64,000 bases of DNA from Comamonadaceae bacterium (GTDB lineage Bacteria > Pseudomonadota > Gammaproteobacteria > Burkholderiales > Burkholderiaceae_C), in NCBI GenBank assembly GCA_947372865.1, contig CANBVJ010000007.1, positions 1 through 64,000 of the forward strand, given 5' to 3'. The notes under the pieces are model-generated. The model saw only the letters and a list, made by a program, of their open reading frames with translations. It searched no databases and was not told where the DNA came from. A program made the translations under genes and the position numbers. The stretch's first letter is position 1. Each line of letters starts with the position of its first letter. Below, in pieces: positions 27,337-38,019 of the stretch.

Positions 27337-29127
27337 TTAGAAGGTACGGGTCTTGAGCTCAACGCTCTCAACCGTCAGGGGCTTCATTTGCACTGGCTTG
27401 TAGCTCAGGCTGTTGGTCGCGCTGTGCCACAGAGTGTGCTTGTGCCATTCGGTGTCATTGCGACCGTTGGGATGTTCAGGCGTATCGCCGTAGTCGTTCA
27501 CGGTGTGGGCGCCACGGCTCTCGTGACGGGCAGCGGCGGAGACGATAGTCGCTTGTGCGGCCTCAATCAGATTTTCCACTTCCAGCGCTTCGATGCGGGC
27601 GGTATTGAAGACCTTGGACTTGTCTTTGAGGCCAATCTTGTTGACGCGCTCGCGCAGTTCGGCGATCTTGAGTACGCCTTCGTCCATCGTGGCCTGGGTG
27701 CGGAACACGCCGGCGTGCTGTTGCATGGCAGCGCGGATGTCGTTGGCCACGTCCTGGGCGTATTCGCCGTCCGCGGCGTTGTCCAGACGCGCCAGGCGGG
27801 CAATCGTTGCGTCAGCGGCGGTGGCGGGCAGCGGTTTGTGCTCTTTGCTGGTCTTGGCAAATTCGACAATGTGGTTGCCCGCAGCGCGGCCAAACACCAA
27901 GAGGTCGAGCAAGGAGTTGGTGCCCAGGCGGTTAGCGCCGTGCACGCTGACGCAGGAGCATTCGCCCACCGCGTACAGGCCGTTGACGACCTGGCTCTTG
28001 TTGTTGGCGTCTTGCACCACCACCTGGCCGTTGATGTTGGTAGGAATACCGCCCATTTGGTAATGGATGGTGGGCACCACAGGAATGGGCTCTTTGGTGA
28101 TGTCGACGTTGGCGAAGTTGTGGCCAATCTCCAACACCGAGGGCAGGCGCTTCATGATGGTCTCGGCGCCCAGGTGGGTCATGTCGAGGTTGATGTAGTC
28201 CTTGTTGGGACCGCAGCCGCGACCTTCCTTGATCTCCTGGTCCATGCAGCGCGAGACGTAATCGCGGGGTGCCAAGTCTTTGTAGGCAGGGGCGTAACGC
28301 TCCATGAAGCGCTCGCCATTGGCGTTGCGCAAAATCGCGCCTTCGCCGCGGCAGCCTTCCGTCAGCAACACGCCCGCACCGTGCACGCCGGTGGGGTGGA
28401 ACTGCCAGAATTCCATATCTTCAAGCGGAATGCCCGCGCGTGCGGCCATGCCCAAACCGTCGCCGGTATTGATAAAGGCATTGGTTGATGCCGCAAAAAT
28501 GCGCCCGGCGCCGCCGGTGGCCAGGAGCGTGGTTTTCGCTTCCAGAATATGGACGTCGCCGGTTTCCATCTCAATGGCGGTCACGCCCAGCACGTCGCCG
28601 TCGGCGTCACGGATCAGGTCCATGGCCAGCCATTCGACAAAGAAGCTGGTTTTGGCCGCCACGTTTTGCTGGTACAGCGTGTGCAACATGGCGTGGCCAG
28701 TGCGGTCGGCTGCGGCGCAAGCGCGCTCTACGGCTTTCTCGCCATAGTTGGCGGTGTGGCCGCCAAAGGGACGCTGGTAAATTGTGCCGTCGGGGTTGCG
28801 GTCAAAAGGCATGCCCATGTGCTCCAGGTCGTACACGACCTTGGGCGCTTCGCGGCACATGAATTCAATGGCGTCTTGGTCGCCCAACCAGTCCGAACCC
28901 TTGACGGTGTCGTAAAAGTGGTAGTGCCAGTTGTCTTCGTTCATATTGCCCAACGAGGCGCCAATGCCGCCTTGGGCTGCCACGGTGTGTGAGCGGGTGG
29001 GGAACACCTTGGACAGGACGGCCACGTTCAGGCCGACGCGTGCGAGTTGCAAAGAGGCGCGCATGCCGGAGCCGCCGGCCCCTACGATGACGACGTCGAA
29101 TTTACGTTTGGATACTGGATAGGACAT
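27337..29127 (-). CDS. sdhA: Succinate dehydrogenase flavoprotein subunit
   Basis: Catalytic subunit oxidising succinate to fumarate, 596 residues. FAD Rossmann motif GAGGSG at 16-21; FAD-linking His47 in [11 protein letters not shown]; active-site segments QFHPTG and [17 protein letters not shown]; the C-terminal FAD loop is [16 protein letters not shown]. Part of sdhCDAB, with SdhE and GltA downstream. Confidence 0.98.
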   Translation of the reverse strand: MSYPVSKRKFDVVIVGAGGSGMRASLQLARVGLNVAVLSKVFPTRSHTVAAQGGIGASLGNMNEDNWHYHFYDTVKGSDWLGDQDAIEFMCREAPKVVYDLEHMGMPFDRNPDGTIYQRPFGGHTANYGEKAVERACAAADRTGHAMLHTLYQQNVAAKTSFFVEWLAMDLIRDADGDVLGVTAIEMETGDVHILEAKTTLLATGGAGRIFAASTNAFINTGDGLGMAARAGIPLEDMEFWQFHPTGVHGAGVLLTEGCRGEGAILRNANGERFMERYAPAYKDLAPRDYVSRCMDQEIKEGRGCGPNKDYINLDMTHLGAETIMKRLPSVLEIGHNFANVDITKEPIPVVPTIHYQMGGIPTNINGQVVVQDANNKSQVVNGLYAVGECSCVSVHGANRLGTNSLLDLLVFGRAAGNHIVEFAKTSKEHKPLPATAADATIARLARLDNAADGEYAQDVANDIRAAMQQHAGVFRTQATMDEGVLKIAELRERVNKIGLKDKSKVFNTARIEALEVENLIEAAQATIVSAAARHESRGAHTVNDYGDTPEHPNGRNDTEWHKHTLWHSATNSLSYKPVQMKPLTVESVELKTRTF

Positions 29128-29154
29128 GGGGTATTTATTCTTAGTAGGAGACGC

Positions 29155-29520
29155 TTAGACGCGCCACAAGACCTGAACAGCCCAACCGGCACAGGCGACC
29201 AGCCAGACGATGGAAAAAACCTGGAGCGAGAGGCGAATGCCCACGGGCTTGATGTAGTCCATCCAGATGTCGCGCATGCCAATCCAGACGTGGTACAGCA
29301 GCGCCACGATGATGGCAAAAGTCAGCGCCTTCATCCACTGGGTAGAAAAAATACCAGCCCATTGGTCGTAGCCCACGGGGCCTTTGGAGAATATGAGCTG
29401 GGCCAGCACGACCAGCGTGAACAAGGCCATCAGCGCGGCGGTAACGCGCTGGGCCAGCCAGTCGCGCAGCCCGTAGTGGGCGCCCACGACGATGCGTTTG
29501 GAACCGTAATTAACTGCCAT
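29155..29520 (-). CDS. sdhD: Succinate dehydrogenase membrane anchor subunit SdhD
   Basis: Hydrophobic anchor, 121 residues, with three transmembrane segments (about 23-43, 64-84 and 95-117). HVWIGMRDIWMDY holds the heme-ligand His and the conserved Asp-Tyr of the quinone site. NYGSKRIVVGAHYGLRDWLAQR is the usual betaproteobacterial SdhD start. 27 bases before sdhA. Confidence 0.95.
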   Translation of the reverse strand: MAVNYGSKRIVVGAHYGLRDWLAQRVTAALMALFTLVVLAQLIFSKGPVGYDQWAGIFSTQWMKALTFAIIVALLYHVWIGMRDIWMDYIKPVGIRLSLQVFSIVWLVACAGWAVQVLWRV

Positions 29521-29584
29521 GGTGTGTGTCTTTCGGTGTGTTGGAGGCTAAAGAGCGGATAGGAGACGTGCGTGGCGCTACGTT

Positions 29585-30028
29585 TTAGTACAGGCCAAAC
29601 AGCTTGGCGCCCAGTACGACGGTCAGACCGATGCTGAGCGTGAGGGTGACAACGGCGGACGACTTGCCGAATTCCTTGCTCACAGCGTGGCGCATGTCCA
29701 TCCAAAGGTGGCGCAGGCCAGCGATAAAGTGGTGCAAGAAAGCCCAGATGATTGACAAGGCCACCAGCTTGACAAACCATCCAGGCACAAAGCCCACGCC
29801 GATGTTGAAAACGCTGGTAAAGCGGGCAAAAGACAGCTCCGAGGAAATGGAGGTGTCAAACATCCAGATGATGAAAGGCATCAGCAAGAACATCACCGCA
29901 CCGCTGACGCGGTGCAAGATCGACACGATGCCTGCCGCCGGGAGCCGGTAGGTGGGCAAATCGGTAAATGCGTTGATATTGCGAAATTCGGGCCGCTTGG
30001 GGCGAGTGCTGGGGGAGGGCGCAGACAT
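29585..30028 (-). CDS. sdhC: Succinate dehydrogenase cytochrome b556 subunit
   Basis: First gene of the sdh operon, 147 residues with three transmembrane segments. SILHRVSGAVMFLLMPF is the family motif (Ser and Arg of the quinone pocket) and FLHHFIAGLRHLWMD contains the heme ligand His. R-P-K-R-P-E-F start text is typical of betaproteobacteria. No consensus promoter was recognised in the 119-base gap to gntR. Confidence 0.95.
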   Translation of the reverse strand: MSAPSPSTRPKRPEFRNINAFTDLPTYRLPAAGIVSILHRVSGAVMFLLMPFIIWMFDTSISSELSFARFTSVFNIGVGFVPGWFVKLVALSIIWAFLHHFIAGLRHLWMDMRHAVSKEFGKSSAVVTLTLSIGLTVVLGAKLFGLY

Positions 30029-30147
30029 GGGCGGGTGCTTTCTAAGGGGTAACCGTTGTGTAACTCAGGCTTGATTCAACGCAAATTCTATTGCACTGCA
30101 CCAATCTGACGGGCGCCTTGCAGGGCGTTTGGGCGAAATAGATAAAT

Positions 30148-30981
30148 TCAGTGCAATTCATTGCGGTAGTAATGCGTGTGCGTTAGGTAAAGGCACTGGC
30201 GCATCTCTATGGGCGCGTCGTTGTAGGTATAGGCAATCCGCTCCACGCTGAGCAAGGGTGTGCTGGAGGTGACAGCCAGCAGCTCCGCTTGCGTCGCATC
30301 GGGCAGTACCGCGCGGATTTTTTCTTCGGCGCGCACCATGCGCACGCCAAATTCGCGCTCAAACAAGGCGTACATCGGGCCGTTGTCATTGCGCAGGCGC
30401 TCGGCGGTCAGGCCCTTGAATGGGGTGCCCGGCAACCAGATGTCTTCCAAAATAGTAGGCGTGGTGCCAAAAGACAGCACCCGGCGCACCTGCAGCACGG
30501 CGTCGCCCGGGCGCAGTCCCAGGCCGCGGGCCACGTCGGCCGAGGCCCGGGCGCGTTTGCAATCGATGATCTGGCGCTGCGCCGGGCCTTGGCTGCTGGC
30601 GTCGCCGTCATCGGGCACGAGCTTGAGAAAGCGGTATTGCACCTGGCGCTCGGCATGGGTGGCAACAAAAGTGCCTTTGCCCTGGCGGCGTACCAGCAGG
30701 TTGTCAATCGACAGCTCGTCAATCGCCTTGCGCACCGTGCCCTGGCTGACCTTGTAGCGCGCAGCCAGTTCCTGCTCGCTGGGGATGGCGGCGCCGGACT
30801 TCCACTCGCCCGCTTCTAGGCTTTGCAGTAGCAAGGCCTTGATTTGCTGGTACAGCGGGCTAAAGGCGGGCGTCGCCGTTGGTGCTGGTACAGGGGGGGC
30901 GGCGCTGAGAGGCTGGCTTGCGCCCTCAGGTGCCGCTAACGCGGCGCCAGAGTCGCTTGCAAGAGGGTACGGAGCAGCCAT
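30148..30981 (-). CDS. GntR family transcriptional regulator (HutC/UTRA type) of the TCA block
   Basis: 277-residue regulator. After an Ala/Pro-rich N-terminal 42 residues comes the winged helix (43-107): PLYQQIKALLLQSLEAGEW, IPSEQELAARYKVSQGTVRKAID and RQGKGTFV. Residues 128-270 are a UTRA effector-binding domain. It stands between sdhC on the same strand and mdh on the other, so it is the natural candidate to control the TCA genes. Its own promoter holds a perfect 12-base palindrome in the spacer, which suggests autorepression. The effector is not known; a TCA intermediate is a guess. Confidence 0.88.
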   Translation of the reverse strand: MAAPYPLASDSGAALAAPEGASQPLSAAPPVPAPTATPAFSPLYQQIKALLLQSLEAGEWKSGAAIPSEQELAARYKVSQGTVRKAIDELSIDNLLVRRQGKGTFVATHAERQVQYRFLKLVPDDGDASSQGPAQRQIIDCKRARASADVARGLGLRPGDAVLQVRRVLSFGTTPTILEDIWLPGTPFKGLTAERLRNDNGPMYALFEREFGVRMVRAEEKIRAVLPDATQAELLAVTSSTPLLSVERIAYTYNDAPIEMRQCLYLTHTHYYRNELH

Positions 30982-31028
30982 AAATGGGGTGATTTTGTCA
31001 GCGCGAAGTCAGTATCAGATTAGGGTTA

Positions 31029-31056
31029 ATCATATCTTATATAAGACATAAGACAA
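31029..31056 (-). promoter_or_regulatory. gntR promoter with palindromic operator in the spacer
   Basis: On the minus strand TTGTCT (31056-31051), a 16-base spacer and TATGAT (31034-31029) make a good sigma70 promoter. The spacer contains the perfect palindrome TCTTATATAAGA (31035-31046), next to the -10, with a direct repeat ATAAGAC beside it. A repressor bound here would block gntR and lie just upstream of the mdh promoter. Confidence 0.6.
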
Positions 31057-31057
31057 G

Positions 31058-31087
31058 TTGACTTTGCCAAACAAATAAGGGTAAACT
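31058..31087 (+). promoter_or_regulatory. Candidate mdh promoter
   Basis: TTGACT (31058-31063), an 18-base spacer and TAAACT (31082-31087) upstream of mdh, leaving a leader of about 75 bases. It starts one base after the gntR -35, so both promoters share the palindrome region. Confidence 0.45.
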
Positions 31088-31167
31088 CTTAGCCATTCTG
31101 CGCAGCCATCGGCTTTGGGGCCGGTTCGGGCAGTCCACGCTTTCACAACACTTCCTGGAGTTTTTCT

Positions 31168-32154
31168 ATGAGCAAGAAGCCCGTCCGCGTTGCCGTTACC
31201 GGCGCAGCAGGTCAAATCGGTTACGCAATTTTGTTCCGCATCGCCTCGGGCGAAATGCTGGGCAAAGACCAGCCCGTCATCCTGAGCCTGCTCGAAGTTC
31301 CTTTTGAGAAACCCCAGCAAGCCCTGCAAGGCGTGATGATGGAGTTGCAAGACTGCGCATTCCCCTTGCTGGTGGGCATGGAAGCCCACAGCGACCCCAT
31401 GACTGCGTTCAAGGCCGTTGACTACGCTCTGTTGATCGGTTCGCGCCCCCGTGGCCCTGGCATGGAGCGCGCCGAGCTGCTCGCTGTCAACGCCGAAATC
31501 TTTACTGCCCAGGGCAAGGCCCTGAACGCCGTGGCCAGCCGCGACGTGCGCGTGCTGGTGGTGGGCAACCCCGCCAACACCAACGCCTACATCGCCATGA
31601 AGAGCGCGCCTGATCTGCCACGCAAAAACTTCACCGCCATGCTGCGCCTGGACCACAACCGCGCTTTGAGCCAGCTCGCCGCCAAAACCGGCAAGGCCGT
31701 GGCCGACATCGAAAAATTGGCCGTGTGGGGCAACCATTCGCCCACCATGTACGCGGACTACCGCTTTGCCACTGTCGGCGGCCAAAGCGTCAAGGACATG
31801 GTCAACGACCACGACTGGAACGCCAACACCTTCTTGCCCACCGTCGGCAAGCGGGGTGCGGCCATCATTGCCGCACGCGGCGTGTCGTCGGCGGCATCGG
31901 CTGCCAATGCCGCCATTGACCACATGCGCGACTGGGCGTTGGGCACCAACGGCAAGTGGGTCACCATGGGCATTCCTTCGGACGGCCAATACGGCATTCC
32001 CAAAGACACCATGTTTGGCTTTGCCGTGACCTGCGAAGGCGGCGAATACAAGCTGGTCGAAGGCCTGGCCATTGACGCGTTCAGCCAAGAATGCATCAAC
32101 AAGACGCTCAAAGAGCTGCAGGACGAGCAAGCCGGCGTCGCCCACCTGCTCTGA
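31168..32154 (+). CDS. mdh: Malate dehydrogenase
   Basis: NAD-dependent oxidation of malate to oxaloacetate. 328 residues of the betaproteobacterial/cytosolic-type MDH: NAD motif [18 protein letters not shown] (11-28), [36 protein letters not shown], and the catalytic His in [24 protein letters not shown] precedes the ATG. Divergent from gntR; followed by the citE-like gene and acnB. Confidence 0.98.
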   Translation: MSKKPVRVAVTGAAGQIGYAILFRIASGEMLGKDQPVILSLLEVPFEKPQQALQGVMMELQDCAFPLLVGMEAHSDPMTAFKAVDYALLIGSRPRGPGMERAELLAVNAEIFTAQGKALNAVASRDVRVLVVGNPANTNAYIAMKSAPDLPRKNFTAMLRLDHNRALSQLAAKTGKAVADIEKLAVWGNHSPTMYADYRFATVGGQSVKDMVNDHDWNANTFLPTVGKRGAAIIAARGVSSAASAANAAIDHMRDWALGTNGKWVTMGIPSDGQYGIPKDTMFGFAVTCEGGEYKLVEGLAIDAFSQECINKTLKELQDEQAGVAHLL

Positions 32155-32206
32155 TCCCGTTCCCGCCCGCGCACCGCTTGGGTGCATGGGCGGACGCAAC
32201 CGATCC

Positions 32207-33238
32207 ATGCAACATCCCCGCGACATTCTTTTAGGTGCCCAGGCCCGCACCGGGGTGTTGCCGGTGTGTGACCACTACAGCGGCGCGCCCGCGCGCATGC
32301 AAAAGAGCCTGGTCTTGCAGGCCGAACTGCTGCAAGAGTTCGGCGCCTGCGTGGTGGACGTCACCCTGGACTGCGAAGACGGCGCCCCGGCTGGCGGCGA
32401 GCTTGAGCAGGCGCACACCGTGTGCGAGCTTCTCACCCGCTTTAACGCCCTGGCAGATGCCCAAACTGCATTGGCCCGCCCCCGCATCGGTGCGCGGGTG
32501 CACGCGGTAGACCATGCCTATTTCGAGTCCGACGTTGCCATCATCGTGGGCGGCGCAGCCGCTGGCTTGAGCTACCTCATGGTGCCCAAGGTCGAGTCGG
32601 TGGACGATGTGATACAGGCGGTGGAGGCGATGGACGCCGCAGCCGGCGGCGTGATGGTGCCTTTGCATGTGTTGATTGAGTCCCCAGCGGCAGTGCAACA
32701 GGCTTTTGCCATTGCGGCCCATCCCCGGGTGCAGTCTTTGAGCTTTGGCCTGATGGATTTTGTCTCGGCCCACGGGGGCGCCATTCCCGCGTCCGCCATG
32801 GGTTTGCGTGCGGGCGCTGACTTGGACACGCTGGACCAGTTTCACCACCCGCTGGTGCTGCGGGCCAAGCTGGGCATTGCCAGCGCCTGCCACGCCTACG
32901 GCAAAGTGCCTTCGCACTGCGTGGTCACCGAGCTGCGCGATGCACAGGCCTTGGAGCGCGCGGCCCGCTACGCCGCCACCGCGCTGGGCTATACCCGCAT
33001 GTGGAGCATTCACCCCGACCAGATTCGCCCGATTTTGCGGGGATTTGCGCCTTTGGCCTCGGAGGTGGATCTGGCGGCACGCATCGTGCATGCGGCGTCG
33101 CAGGCCGAATGGGCGCCGATTGCGGTCGATGGCAAATTGCACGACCGGGCGAGTTACCGTTATTTTTGGCAGGTGTTAGAGCGCGCGCACCAGACCGGCC
33201 AAACCGTTCCTGCAGAGTTGCAGCATTATTTTGTTTGA
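32207..33238 (+). CDS. HpcH/HpaI aldolase / citrate lyase beta-subunit (CitE)-like protein
   Basis: 343-residue CitE-superfamily protein with a TIM-barrel metal site: [12 protein letters not shown] carries the acidic Mg ligands, [13 protein letters not shown] the second acidic residue, and [16 protein letters not shown] and [12 protein letters not shown] follow. No citrate-lyase alpha or gamma gene is nearby, so true citrate lyase is unlikely; CoA-thioester lyase or hydrolase activity is the family expectation. ATG at 32207 preferred; ATG at 32186 is in frame and possible. It lies 52 bases after mdh and 20 before acnB, a conserved betaproteobacterial order. Confidence 0.85.
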   Translation: MQHPRDILLGAQARTGVLPVCDHYSGAPARMQKSLVLQAELLQEFGACVVDVTLDCEDGAPAGGELEQAHTVCELLTRFNALADAQTALARPRIGARVHAVDHAYFESDVAIIVGGAAAGLSYLMVPKVESVDDVIQAVEAMDAAAGGVMVPLHVLIESPAAVQQAFAIAAHPRVQSLSFGLMDFVSAHGGAIPASAMGLRAGADLDTLDQFHHPLVLRAKLGIASACHAYGKVPSHCVVTELRDAQALERAARYAATALGYTRMWSIHPDQIRPILRGFAPLASEVDLAARIVHAASQAEWAPIAVDGKLHDRASYRYFWQVLERAHQTGQTVPAELQHYFV

Positions 33239-33258
33239 TTAAAGAAGGAGAAAAAACC

Positions 33259-35850
33259 ATGTTGAACGCTTACCGAGCCCATGTTGCCGAGCGCGCCGCG
33301 CTGGGAATCCCCCCGCTGCCCCTGGACGCCAAACAAACGGCCGAACTGATCGAGCTGATCAAGGCCCCCGCCGCTGGCGACGAAGCCTTTTTGCTCGACA
33401 TGCTGACCCACCGCGTGCCACCGGGCGTGGACGACGCGGCCAAGGTCAAGGCCTCGTTCCTAGCTGCCGTGGCCCATGGCGACTTTGCCGTGGCCCTGAT
33501 CTCCAAGGCCAAGGCTACCGAGCTGCTAGGCACCATGGTGGGCGGCTACAACGTCAAGCCGCTGATCGATTTGCTGGACCAAGCCGATGTGGCCGCCGTG
33601 GCCGCCGCCGCCCTCAAGAAGACGCTGCTGATGTTTGACTTCTTCCATGACGTCGAAGTCAAGGCCAAGGCGGGCAATGCCCACGCCAAAGAAGTGATCC
33701 AGAGCTGGGCCGACGCCGAGTGGTTCACCAGCCGCCCCGAAGTGCCCCACACCATCACCGTGACCGTGTTCAAGGTGCCCGGTGAGACCAATACCGACGA
33801 CCTGTCGCCCGCGCCTGACGCCTGGAGCCGCCCCGACATTCCGCTGCACTACCTGGCCATGCTGAAAAACACGCGCGAAGGCGCCGCCTTCAAGCCCGAA
33901 GACGACGGCAAGCGCGGCCCCATGCAGTTCATCGACGACCTGAAGAAAAAAGGCCATCTGGTGGCCTATGTGGGCGACGTGGTGGGCACCGGTTCGAGCC
34001 GCAAGTCGGCCACCAACAGCGTGATCTGGGCCACCGGCCAGGACATTCCTTTTGTGCCTAACAAGCGCTTTGGCGGCGTCACCCTGGGTGGCAAGATTGC
34101 CCCCATCTTCTTCAACACCCAAGAAGACTCCGGCGCTCTGCCAATTGAAGTGGACGTGACCAAGCTGGAAATGGGCGACGTCATTGACGTGTTGCCTTAT
34201 GAAGGCAAGTTGCTTCGCAACGGCGAACTGGTCGAGAAATTTGCGCTGAAAAGCGATGTGCTGTTGGACGAAGTGCGCGCTGGCGGCCGTATCAACCTCA
34301 TCATCGGCCGCTCGCTCACCGCCAAGGCGCGTGAGTCTTTGGGCTTGCCTGCATCCACCACTTTCCGCTTGCCCACGGCGCCCATCAGCACCAAGGCTGG
34401 CTTTACGCTGGCACAAAAAATGGTAGGCCGCGCGGTTGGTTTGCCCGAAGGGCAGGGCGTGCGCCCCGGCACCTATTGCGAACCCAAGATGACGACCGTG
34501 GGCTCGCAAGACACCACCGGCCCCATGACCCGCGACGAGCTCAAAGACCTGGCCTGCCTGGGCTTTAGCGCCGATTTGGTGATGCAGTCTTTCTGCCACA
34601 CCGCCGCTTACCCCAAGCCCGTGGACGTGAAAACCCACCGCGAGCTGCCCGCCTTCATCAGCAACCGCGGCGGCGTAGCCCTGCGCCCGGGCGACGGCGT
34701 GATCCACTCTTGGCTGAACCGCCTGCTCCTGCCCGACACCGTGGGCACCGGCGGCGACAGCCACACGCGTTTCCCTATTGGCATTTCCTTCCCCGCAGGC
34801 TCTGGCCTGGTGGCGTTTGGCGCGGCCACGGGCGTAATGCCCCTGGACATGCCTGAGTCGGTGCTGGTGCGCTTTAAAGGCCAGATGCAGCCCGGCATCA
34901 CCCTGCGCGACCTGGTGCACGCCATTCCCTTGTACGCCATCAAGGCCGGTTTGCTGACCGTGGCCAAGGCCGGCAAGATCAACGCCTTCTCGGGCCGCAT
35001 TCTGGAAATCGAAGGCTTGCCAGACCTCAAAGTCGAGCAAGCGTTTGAGTTGTCCGACGCATCGGCCGAGCGTTCTGCTGCCGGTTGCACCGTCAAGCTC
35101 AATCCCGCGCCCATCAAGGAATACCTCACCAGCAACGTTGTGCTCATGAAAAACATGATCGCCGACGGCTACGCCGACAAGCGCACCCTGGAGCGCCGCA
35201 TCCAAAAGGTCGAAGCCTGGCTGGCCAACCCCAGCCTGCTCGAAGCCGACAAGGACGCCGAATACGCCGAAATCATCGAGATTGATCTCAATGACCTCAA
35301 AGAGCCCGTGCTGTGCTGCCCCAACGACCCGGATGACGCCAAGCTGCTGTCCGACGTGGCCGGCGCCAAGATCGACGAAGTGTTTATCGGTTCGTGCATG
35401 ACCAATATCGGCCACTTCCGCGCAGCCTCCAAGCTGCTCGAAGGCAAGCGCGATATTCCTGTCAAGCTGTGGATTGCGCCGCCTACCAAGATGGACGCTG
35501 CCGAACTCACGCGCGAAGGCCATTACGGCGTGTTTGGCGCCGCCGGTGCCCGCACTGAAATGCCCGGCTGCTCGCTGTGCATGGGCAACCAAGCGCAGGT
35601 GCGTGAAGGTGCGACTGTGGTGTCCACCTCGACCCGCAACTTCCCCAACCGCTTGGGCAAGAACACCAACGTCTATTTGGCTTCTGCCGAACTGGCGGCG
35701 ATTGCGTCCAAGCTGGGCCGCATTCCCACGGTGGCCGAATACCAGGCCGACATGGGCGTGATCAACAAGGATGGAAGCAAAATCTACCAGTACCTGAACT
35801 TTGACCAGATCGAAGAGTACGCCGACGTGGCCAAGGGCGTGACCGCCTAA
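33259..35850 (+). CDS. acnB: Bifunctional aconitate hydratase 2 / 2-methylisocitrate dehydratase
   Basis: TCA-cycle aconitase B of 863 residues, the AcnB length. It begins [26 protein letters not shown], the N-terminal HEAT-like domain typical of AcnB. The swivelling domain ([15 protein letters not shown]) precedes the catalytic part, and the cluster Cys lie in [15 protein letters not shown] and [11 protein letters not shown]. The ATG at 33259 has AAGGAG upstream; the frame is open further upstream inside the citE-like gene and was not used. Last gene of mdh-citE-acnB. Confidence 0.98.
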   Translation: MLNAYRAHVAERAALGIPPLPLDAKQTAELIELIKAPAAGDEAFLLDMLTHRVPPGVDDAAKVKASFLAAVAHGDFAVALISKAKATELLGTMVGGYNVKPLIDLLDQADVAAVAAAALKKTLLMFDFFHDVEVKAKAGNAHAKEVIQSWADAEWFTSRPEVPHTITVTVFKVPGETNTDDLSPAPDAWSRPDIPLHYLAMLKNTREGAAFKPEDDGKRGPMQFIDDLKKKGHLVAYVGDVVGTGSSRKSATNSVIWATGQDIPFVPNKRFGGVTLGGKIAPIFFNTQEDSGALPIEVDVTKLEMGDVIDVLPYEGKLLRNGELVEKFALKSDVLLDEVRAGGRINLIIGRSLTAKARESLGLPASTTFRLPTAPISTKAGFTLAQKMVGRAVGLPEGQGVRPGTYCEPKMTTVGSQDTTGPMTRDELKDLACLGFSADLVMQSFCHTAAYPKPVDVKTHRELPAFISNRGGVALRPGDGVIHSWLNRLLLPDTVGTGGDSHTRFPIGISFPAGSGLVAFGAATGVMPLDMPESVLVRFKGQMQPGITLRDLVHAIPLYAIKAGLLTVAKAGKINAFSGRILEIEGLPDLKVEQAFELSDASAERSAAGCTVKLNPAPIKEYLTSNVVLMKNMIADGYADKRTLERRIQKVEAWLANPSLLEADKDAEYAEIIEIDLNDLKEPVLCCPNDPDDAKLLSDVAGAKIDEVFIGSCMTNIGHFRAASKLLEGKRDIPVKLWIAPPTKMDAAELTREGHYGVFGAAGARTEMPGCSLCMGNQAQVREGATVVSTSTRNFPNRLGKNTNVYLASAELAAIASKLGRIPTVAEYQADMGVINKDGSKIYQYLNFDQIEEYADVAKGVTA

Positions 35851-35859
35851 GGTGTGAGA

Positions 35860-35881
35860 ACCCAAGCCTTCGGGCTTGGGT
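35860..35881 (+). terminator. UUCG hairpin after acnB
   Basis: CCCAAGCC and GGCTTGGG pair across a TTCG tetraloop 10 bases after the acnB stop. There is no T-run, so it is more likely an RNA 3' protecting hairpin or a helper for the terminator that follows. Confidence 0.5.
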
Positions 35882-35910
35882 CGATAACACCGGGGCCTAC
35901 AAAACGGGCG

Positions 35911-35948
35911 CCCACAAAAAAGCCCGCATGAGCGGGCTTTTTTGTGGG
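35911..35948. terminator. Bidirectional terminator between acnB and rpmG
   Basis: CCCACAAAAAAGCCCGC and its full complement form a 17-pair stem around ATGA. The A- and T-rich arms give a T-run in both directions, so it can end acnB (+) and rpmG (-). Confidence 0.88.
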
Positions 35949-35961
35949 GAAAAGCGCCGAA

Positions 35962-36132
35962 TTACTTAAGCTTCATTTCCTTGTAGTCCACATGCTTGCG
36001 AGCTTTGGGATCAAATTTCTTGATCAACATTTTCTCGGGCATGGTTTTCTTGTTTTTGCTGGTCGTGTAGAAGTGACCGGTGCCGGCTGTCGATTCCAGC
36101 TTGATTTTTTCGCGTCCGCCTTTGGTTGCCAT
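35962..36132 (-). CDS. rpmG: 50S ribosomal protein L33
   Basis: 56-residue ribosomal protein read directly from the sequence: it begins [20 protein letters not shown], has [15 protein letters not shown] in the centre and ends YKEMKLK. This is the zinc-free L33 type (no CxxC pairs). The start is the ATG at 36132, 17 bases after the rpmB stop. rpmB-rpmG is the usual operon. Confidence 0.97.
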   Translation of the reverse strand: MATKGGREKIKLESTAGTGHFYTTSKNKKTMPEKMLIKKFDPKARKHVDYKEMKLK

Positions 36133-36149
36133 GGTGTGTTCCTTAAATA

Positions 36150-36383
36150 TTAAGCTTGACCACGTGCGCGCAAATCGGCGAGCACGACATCAATACCTTT
36201 TTTGTCGATCAAACGCAGACCGGCGTTGGAAATGCGCAAGCGAATCCAGCGGTTTTCTGTTTCGACCCAGAAACGGCGGTATTGCAGGTTAGGAAGAAAG
36301 CGGCGCTTGGTTTTGTTGTTGGCGTGGGAAACATTGTTCCCAACCATCGGGCCTTTGCCCGTGACTTGACATACGCGTGCCAT
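36150..36383 (-). CDS. rpmB: 50S ribosomal protein L28
   Basis: 77-residue ribosomal protein: [32 protein letters not shown] is the complete family start and [18 protein letters not shown] the centre. First gene of rpmB-rpmG. The 160 bases up to argH probably hold its promoter, but no consensus hexamers stand out. Confidence 0.97.
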   Translation of the reverse strand: MARVCQVTGKGPMVGNNVSHANNKTKRRFLPNLQYRRFWVETENRWIRLRISNAGLRLIDKKGIDVVLADLRARGQA

Positions 36384-36547
36384 ATGGACACTCCGATACT
36401 TAAAACAGCGTGGCAGCCTGTGTTGTCACAAACTGCCGCACTTCACCTCGCCAAAATAGTGGGTGGCGGTAACCCATCTGCTCGCCCCCGACCGTCAAAG
36501 GCCTGAAGCAGCAAAGCCCATGATTATAACCAAGGATCGTTAGGGAA

Positions 36548-37960
36548 TTAGCCCAGTCGCGCCAGGTGCCGTGCAATTTCCGCGCGCACCCGCACAGGCG
36601 CCGTACCGCCCTGGGTATTGCGCGCAGCCAAAGAGCCTTTGAGGCTCAAGACTTCAAACACGTCGGCCTCCACGGCCGGGTTGAAGGTTTGCAAGGTGGC
36701 CAAGGGCAGCTCAGACAAATCCACGCCCAGACTTTGCGCGGTTTTGACGGCATGGGCCACGACCTCATGGGCATCGCGAAAGGCCAGGCCTTTTTTGACC
36801 AGGTAGTCGGCTAGATCGGTGGCGGTGGCGTAGCCGCGGCGGGCGGCGGCTTCCATGGCTGGGGCGTTCACCGTAATGCCGCCCATCATTTCGGCAAAGA
36901 TGCGCAGCGTGTCTTTGAGCGTGTCCACGGTGTCAAATAGCGGCTCTTTGTCTTCCTGGTTGTCTTTGTTGTAGGCCAGGGGCTGGCCTTTCATGAGCGT
37001 GATCAGGCCCATCAGGTGGCCGACCACGCGCCCGGTCTTGCCACGGGCGAGTTCGGGCACGTCGGGGTTTTTCTTCTGCGGCATGATGGACGAGCCGGTG
37101 GTAAACCGGTCGGCCAGTTGAATAAAGCCAAAGTTCTGGCTCATCCAGATGATGAGTTCTTCGCTCAGGCGGCTGATGTGCACCATGCAGATGCTGGCGG
37201 CTGCGGCAAATTCCATGGCGAAGTCGCGGTCGCTCACGGCGTCCAGGCTGTTGTGGCAGACCTGCGCTGCGCCGTGCGTGTCCACCATGCCCAGGGCGCG
37301 GGCCACGCGTTCGCGGTCCAGCGGGTAGCCGGTGCCCGCTAGCGCGGCGCTACCCAGGGGCAGGCGGTTGGTGCGTCGGCGCACATCCATCATCCGTTCG
37401 GCGTCGCGGGCAAACATTTCCACATAGGCCAGTAGGTGGTGCGCAAAGCTCACCGGTTGGGCCACTTGCAGGTGGGTGAAGCCTGGCAGGATAGTTTCAG
37501 TGTGTTCGGCGGCGGCGGCAATGAGCGCCTTTTGCAGGCCCACAAGCAGCTCAGTGATCAGGTCAATCTCGCTGCGCAGCCACAGGCGCACGTCGGTGGC
37601 GACCTGGTCGTTTCTGGAGCGCCCGGTGTGCAGGCGCTTGCCGGCCATGCCCACGATTTGCGTCAGGCGCGCCTCAATGTTCAGGTGCACGTCTTCGAGG
37701 TCGAGCTTCCATTCAAAGGCGCCCGATTCGATCTCCGCCGTGATTTGCGCCATGCCGCGCTGAATATCGGCCAGGTCTTGCGCGCTGATGATGGCCTGGG
37801 CTGCCAGCATGTCAGCGTGGGCCAAGCTGCCTGCGATGTCGGCCTGCCAGAGGCGCTTGTCAAAAAACACGCTGGACGTGTAGCGCTTGACCAACTCGCT
37901 CATGGGTTCAGAAAAAAGCGCCGACCAGGCCTGGGATTTTTTGTCGAGTTGGTTTGTCAT
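36548..37960 (-). CDS. argH: Argininosuccinate lyase
   Basis: Last step of arginine synthesis: splits argininosuccinate to arginine and fumarate. 470 residues. The fumarase/aspartase superfamily signature [16 protein letters not shown] is present, with the catalytic Ser in this loop; [17 protein letters not shown] and [20 protein letters not shown] are the other two conserved blocks. Monocistronic in appearance, between rpmB and ppc on the same strand. Confidence 0.98.
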   Translation of the reverse strand: MTNQLDKKSQAWSALFSEPMSELVKRYTSSVFFDKRLWQADIAGSLAHADMLAAQAIISAQDLADIQRGMAQITAEIESGAFEWKLDLEDVHLNIEARLTQIVGMAGKRLHTGRSRNDQVATDVRLWLRSEIDLITELLVGLQKALIAAAAEHTETILPGFTHLQVAQPVSFAHHLLAYVEMFARDAERMMDVRRRTNRLPLGSAALAGTGYPLDRERVARALGMVDTHGAAQVCHNSLDAVSDRDFAMEFAAAASICMVHISRLSEELIIWMSQNFGFIQLADRFTTGSSIMPQKKNPDVPELARGKTGRVVGHLMGLITLMKGQPLAYNKDNQEDKEPLFDTVDTLKDTLRIFAEMMGGITVNAPAMEAAARRGYATATDLADYLVKKGLAFRDAHEVVAHAVKTAQSLGVDLSELPLATLQTFNPAVEADVFEVLSLKGSLAARNTQGGTAPVRVRAEIARHLARLG

Positions 37961-38019
37961 GCGCAGATTTTATCGGGGCAGGGCGGGCACCCGTCAGGGG
38001 CGCCGCCCGCCAGTCGGCT

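Noticed and set aside
30098-30157. TTGCACTG and CAGTGCAA inverted arms after gntR
   Set aside because: The arms are about 40 bases apart, one lies in the gntR coding end and no T-run follows, so neither terminator nor operator is supported.
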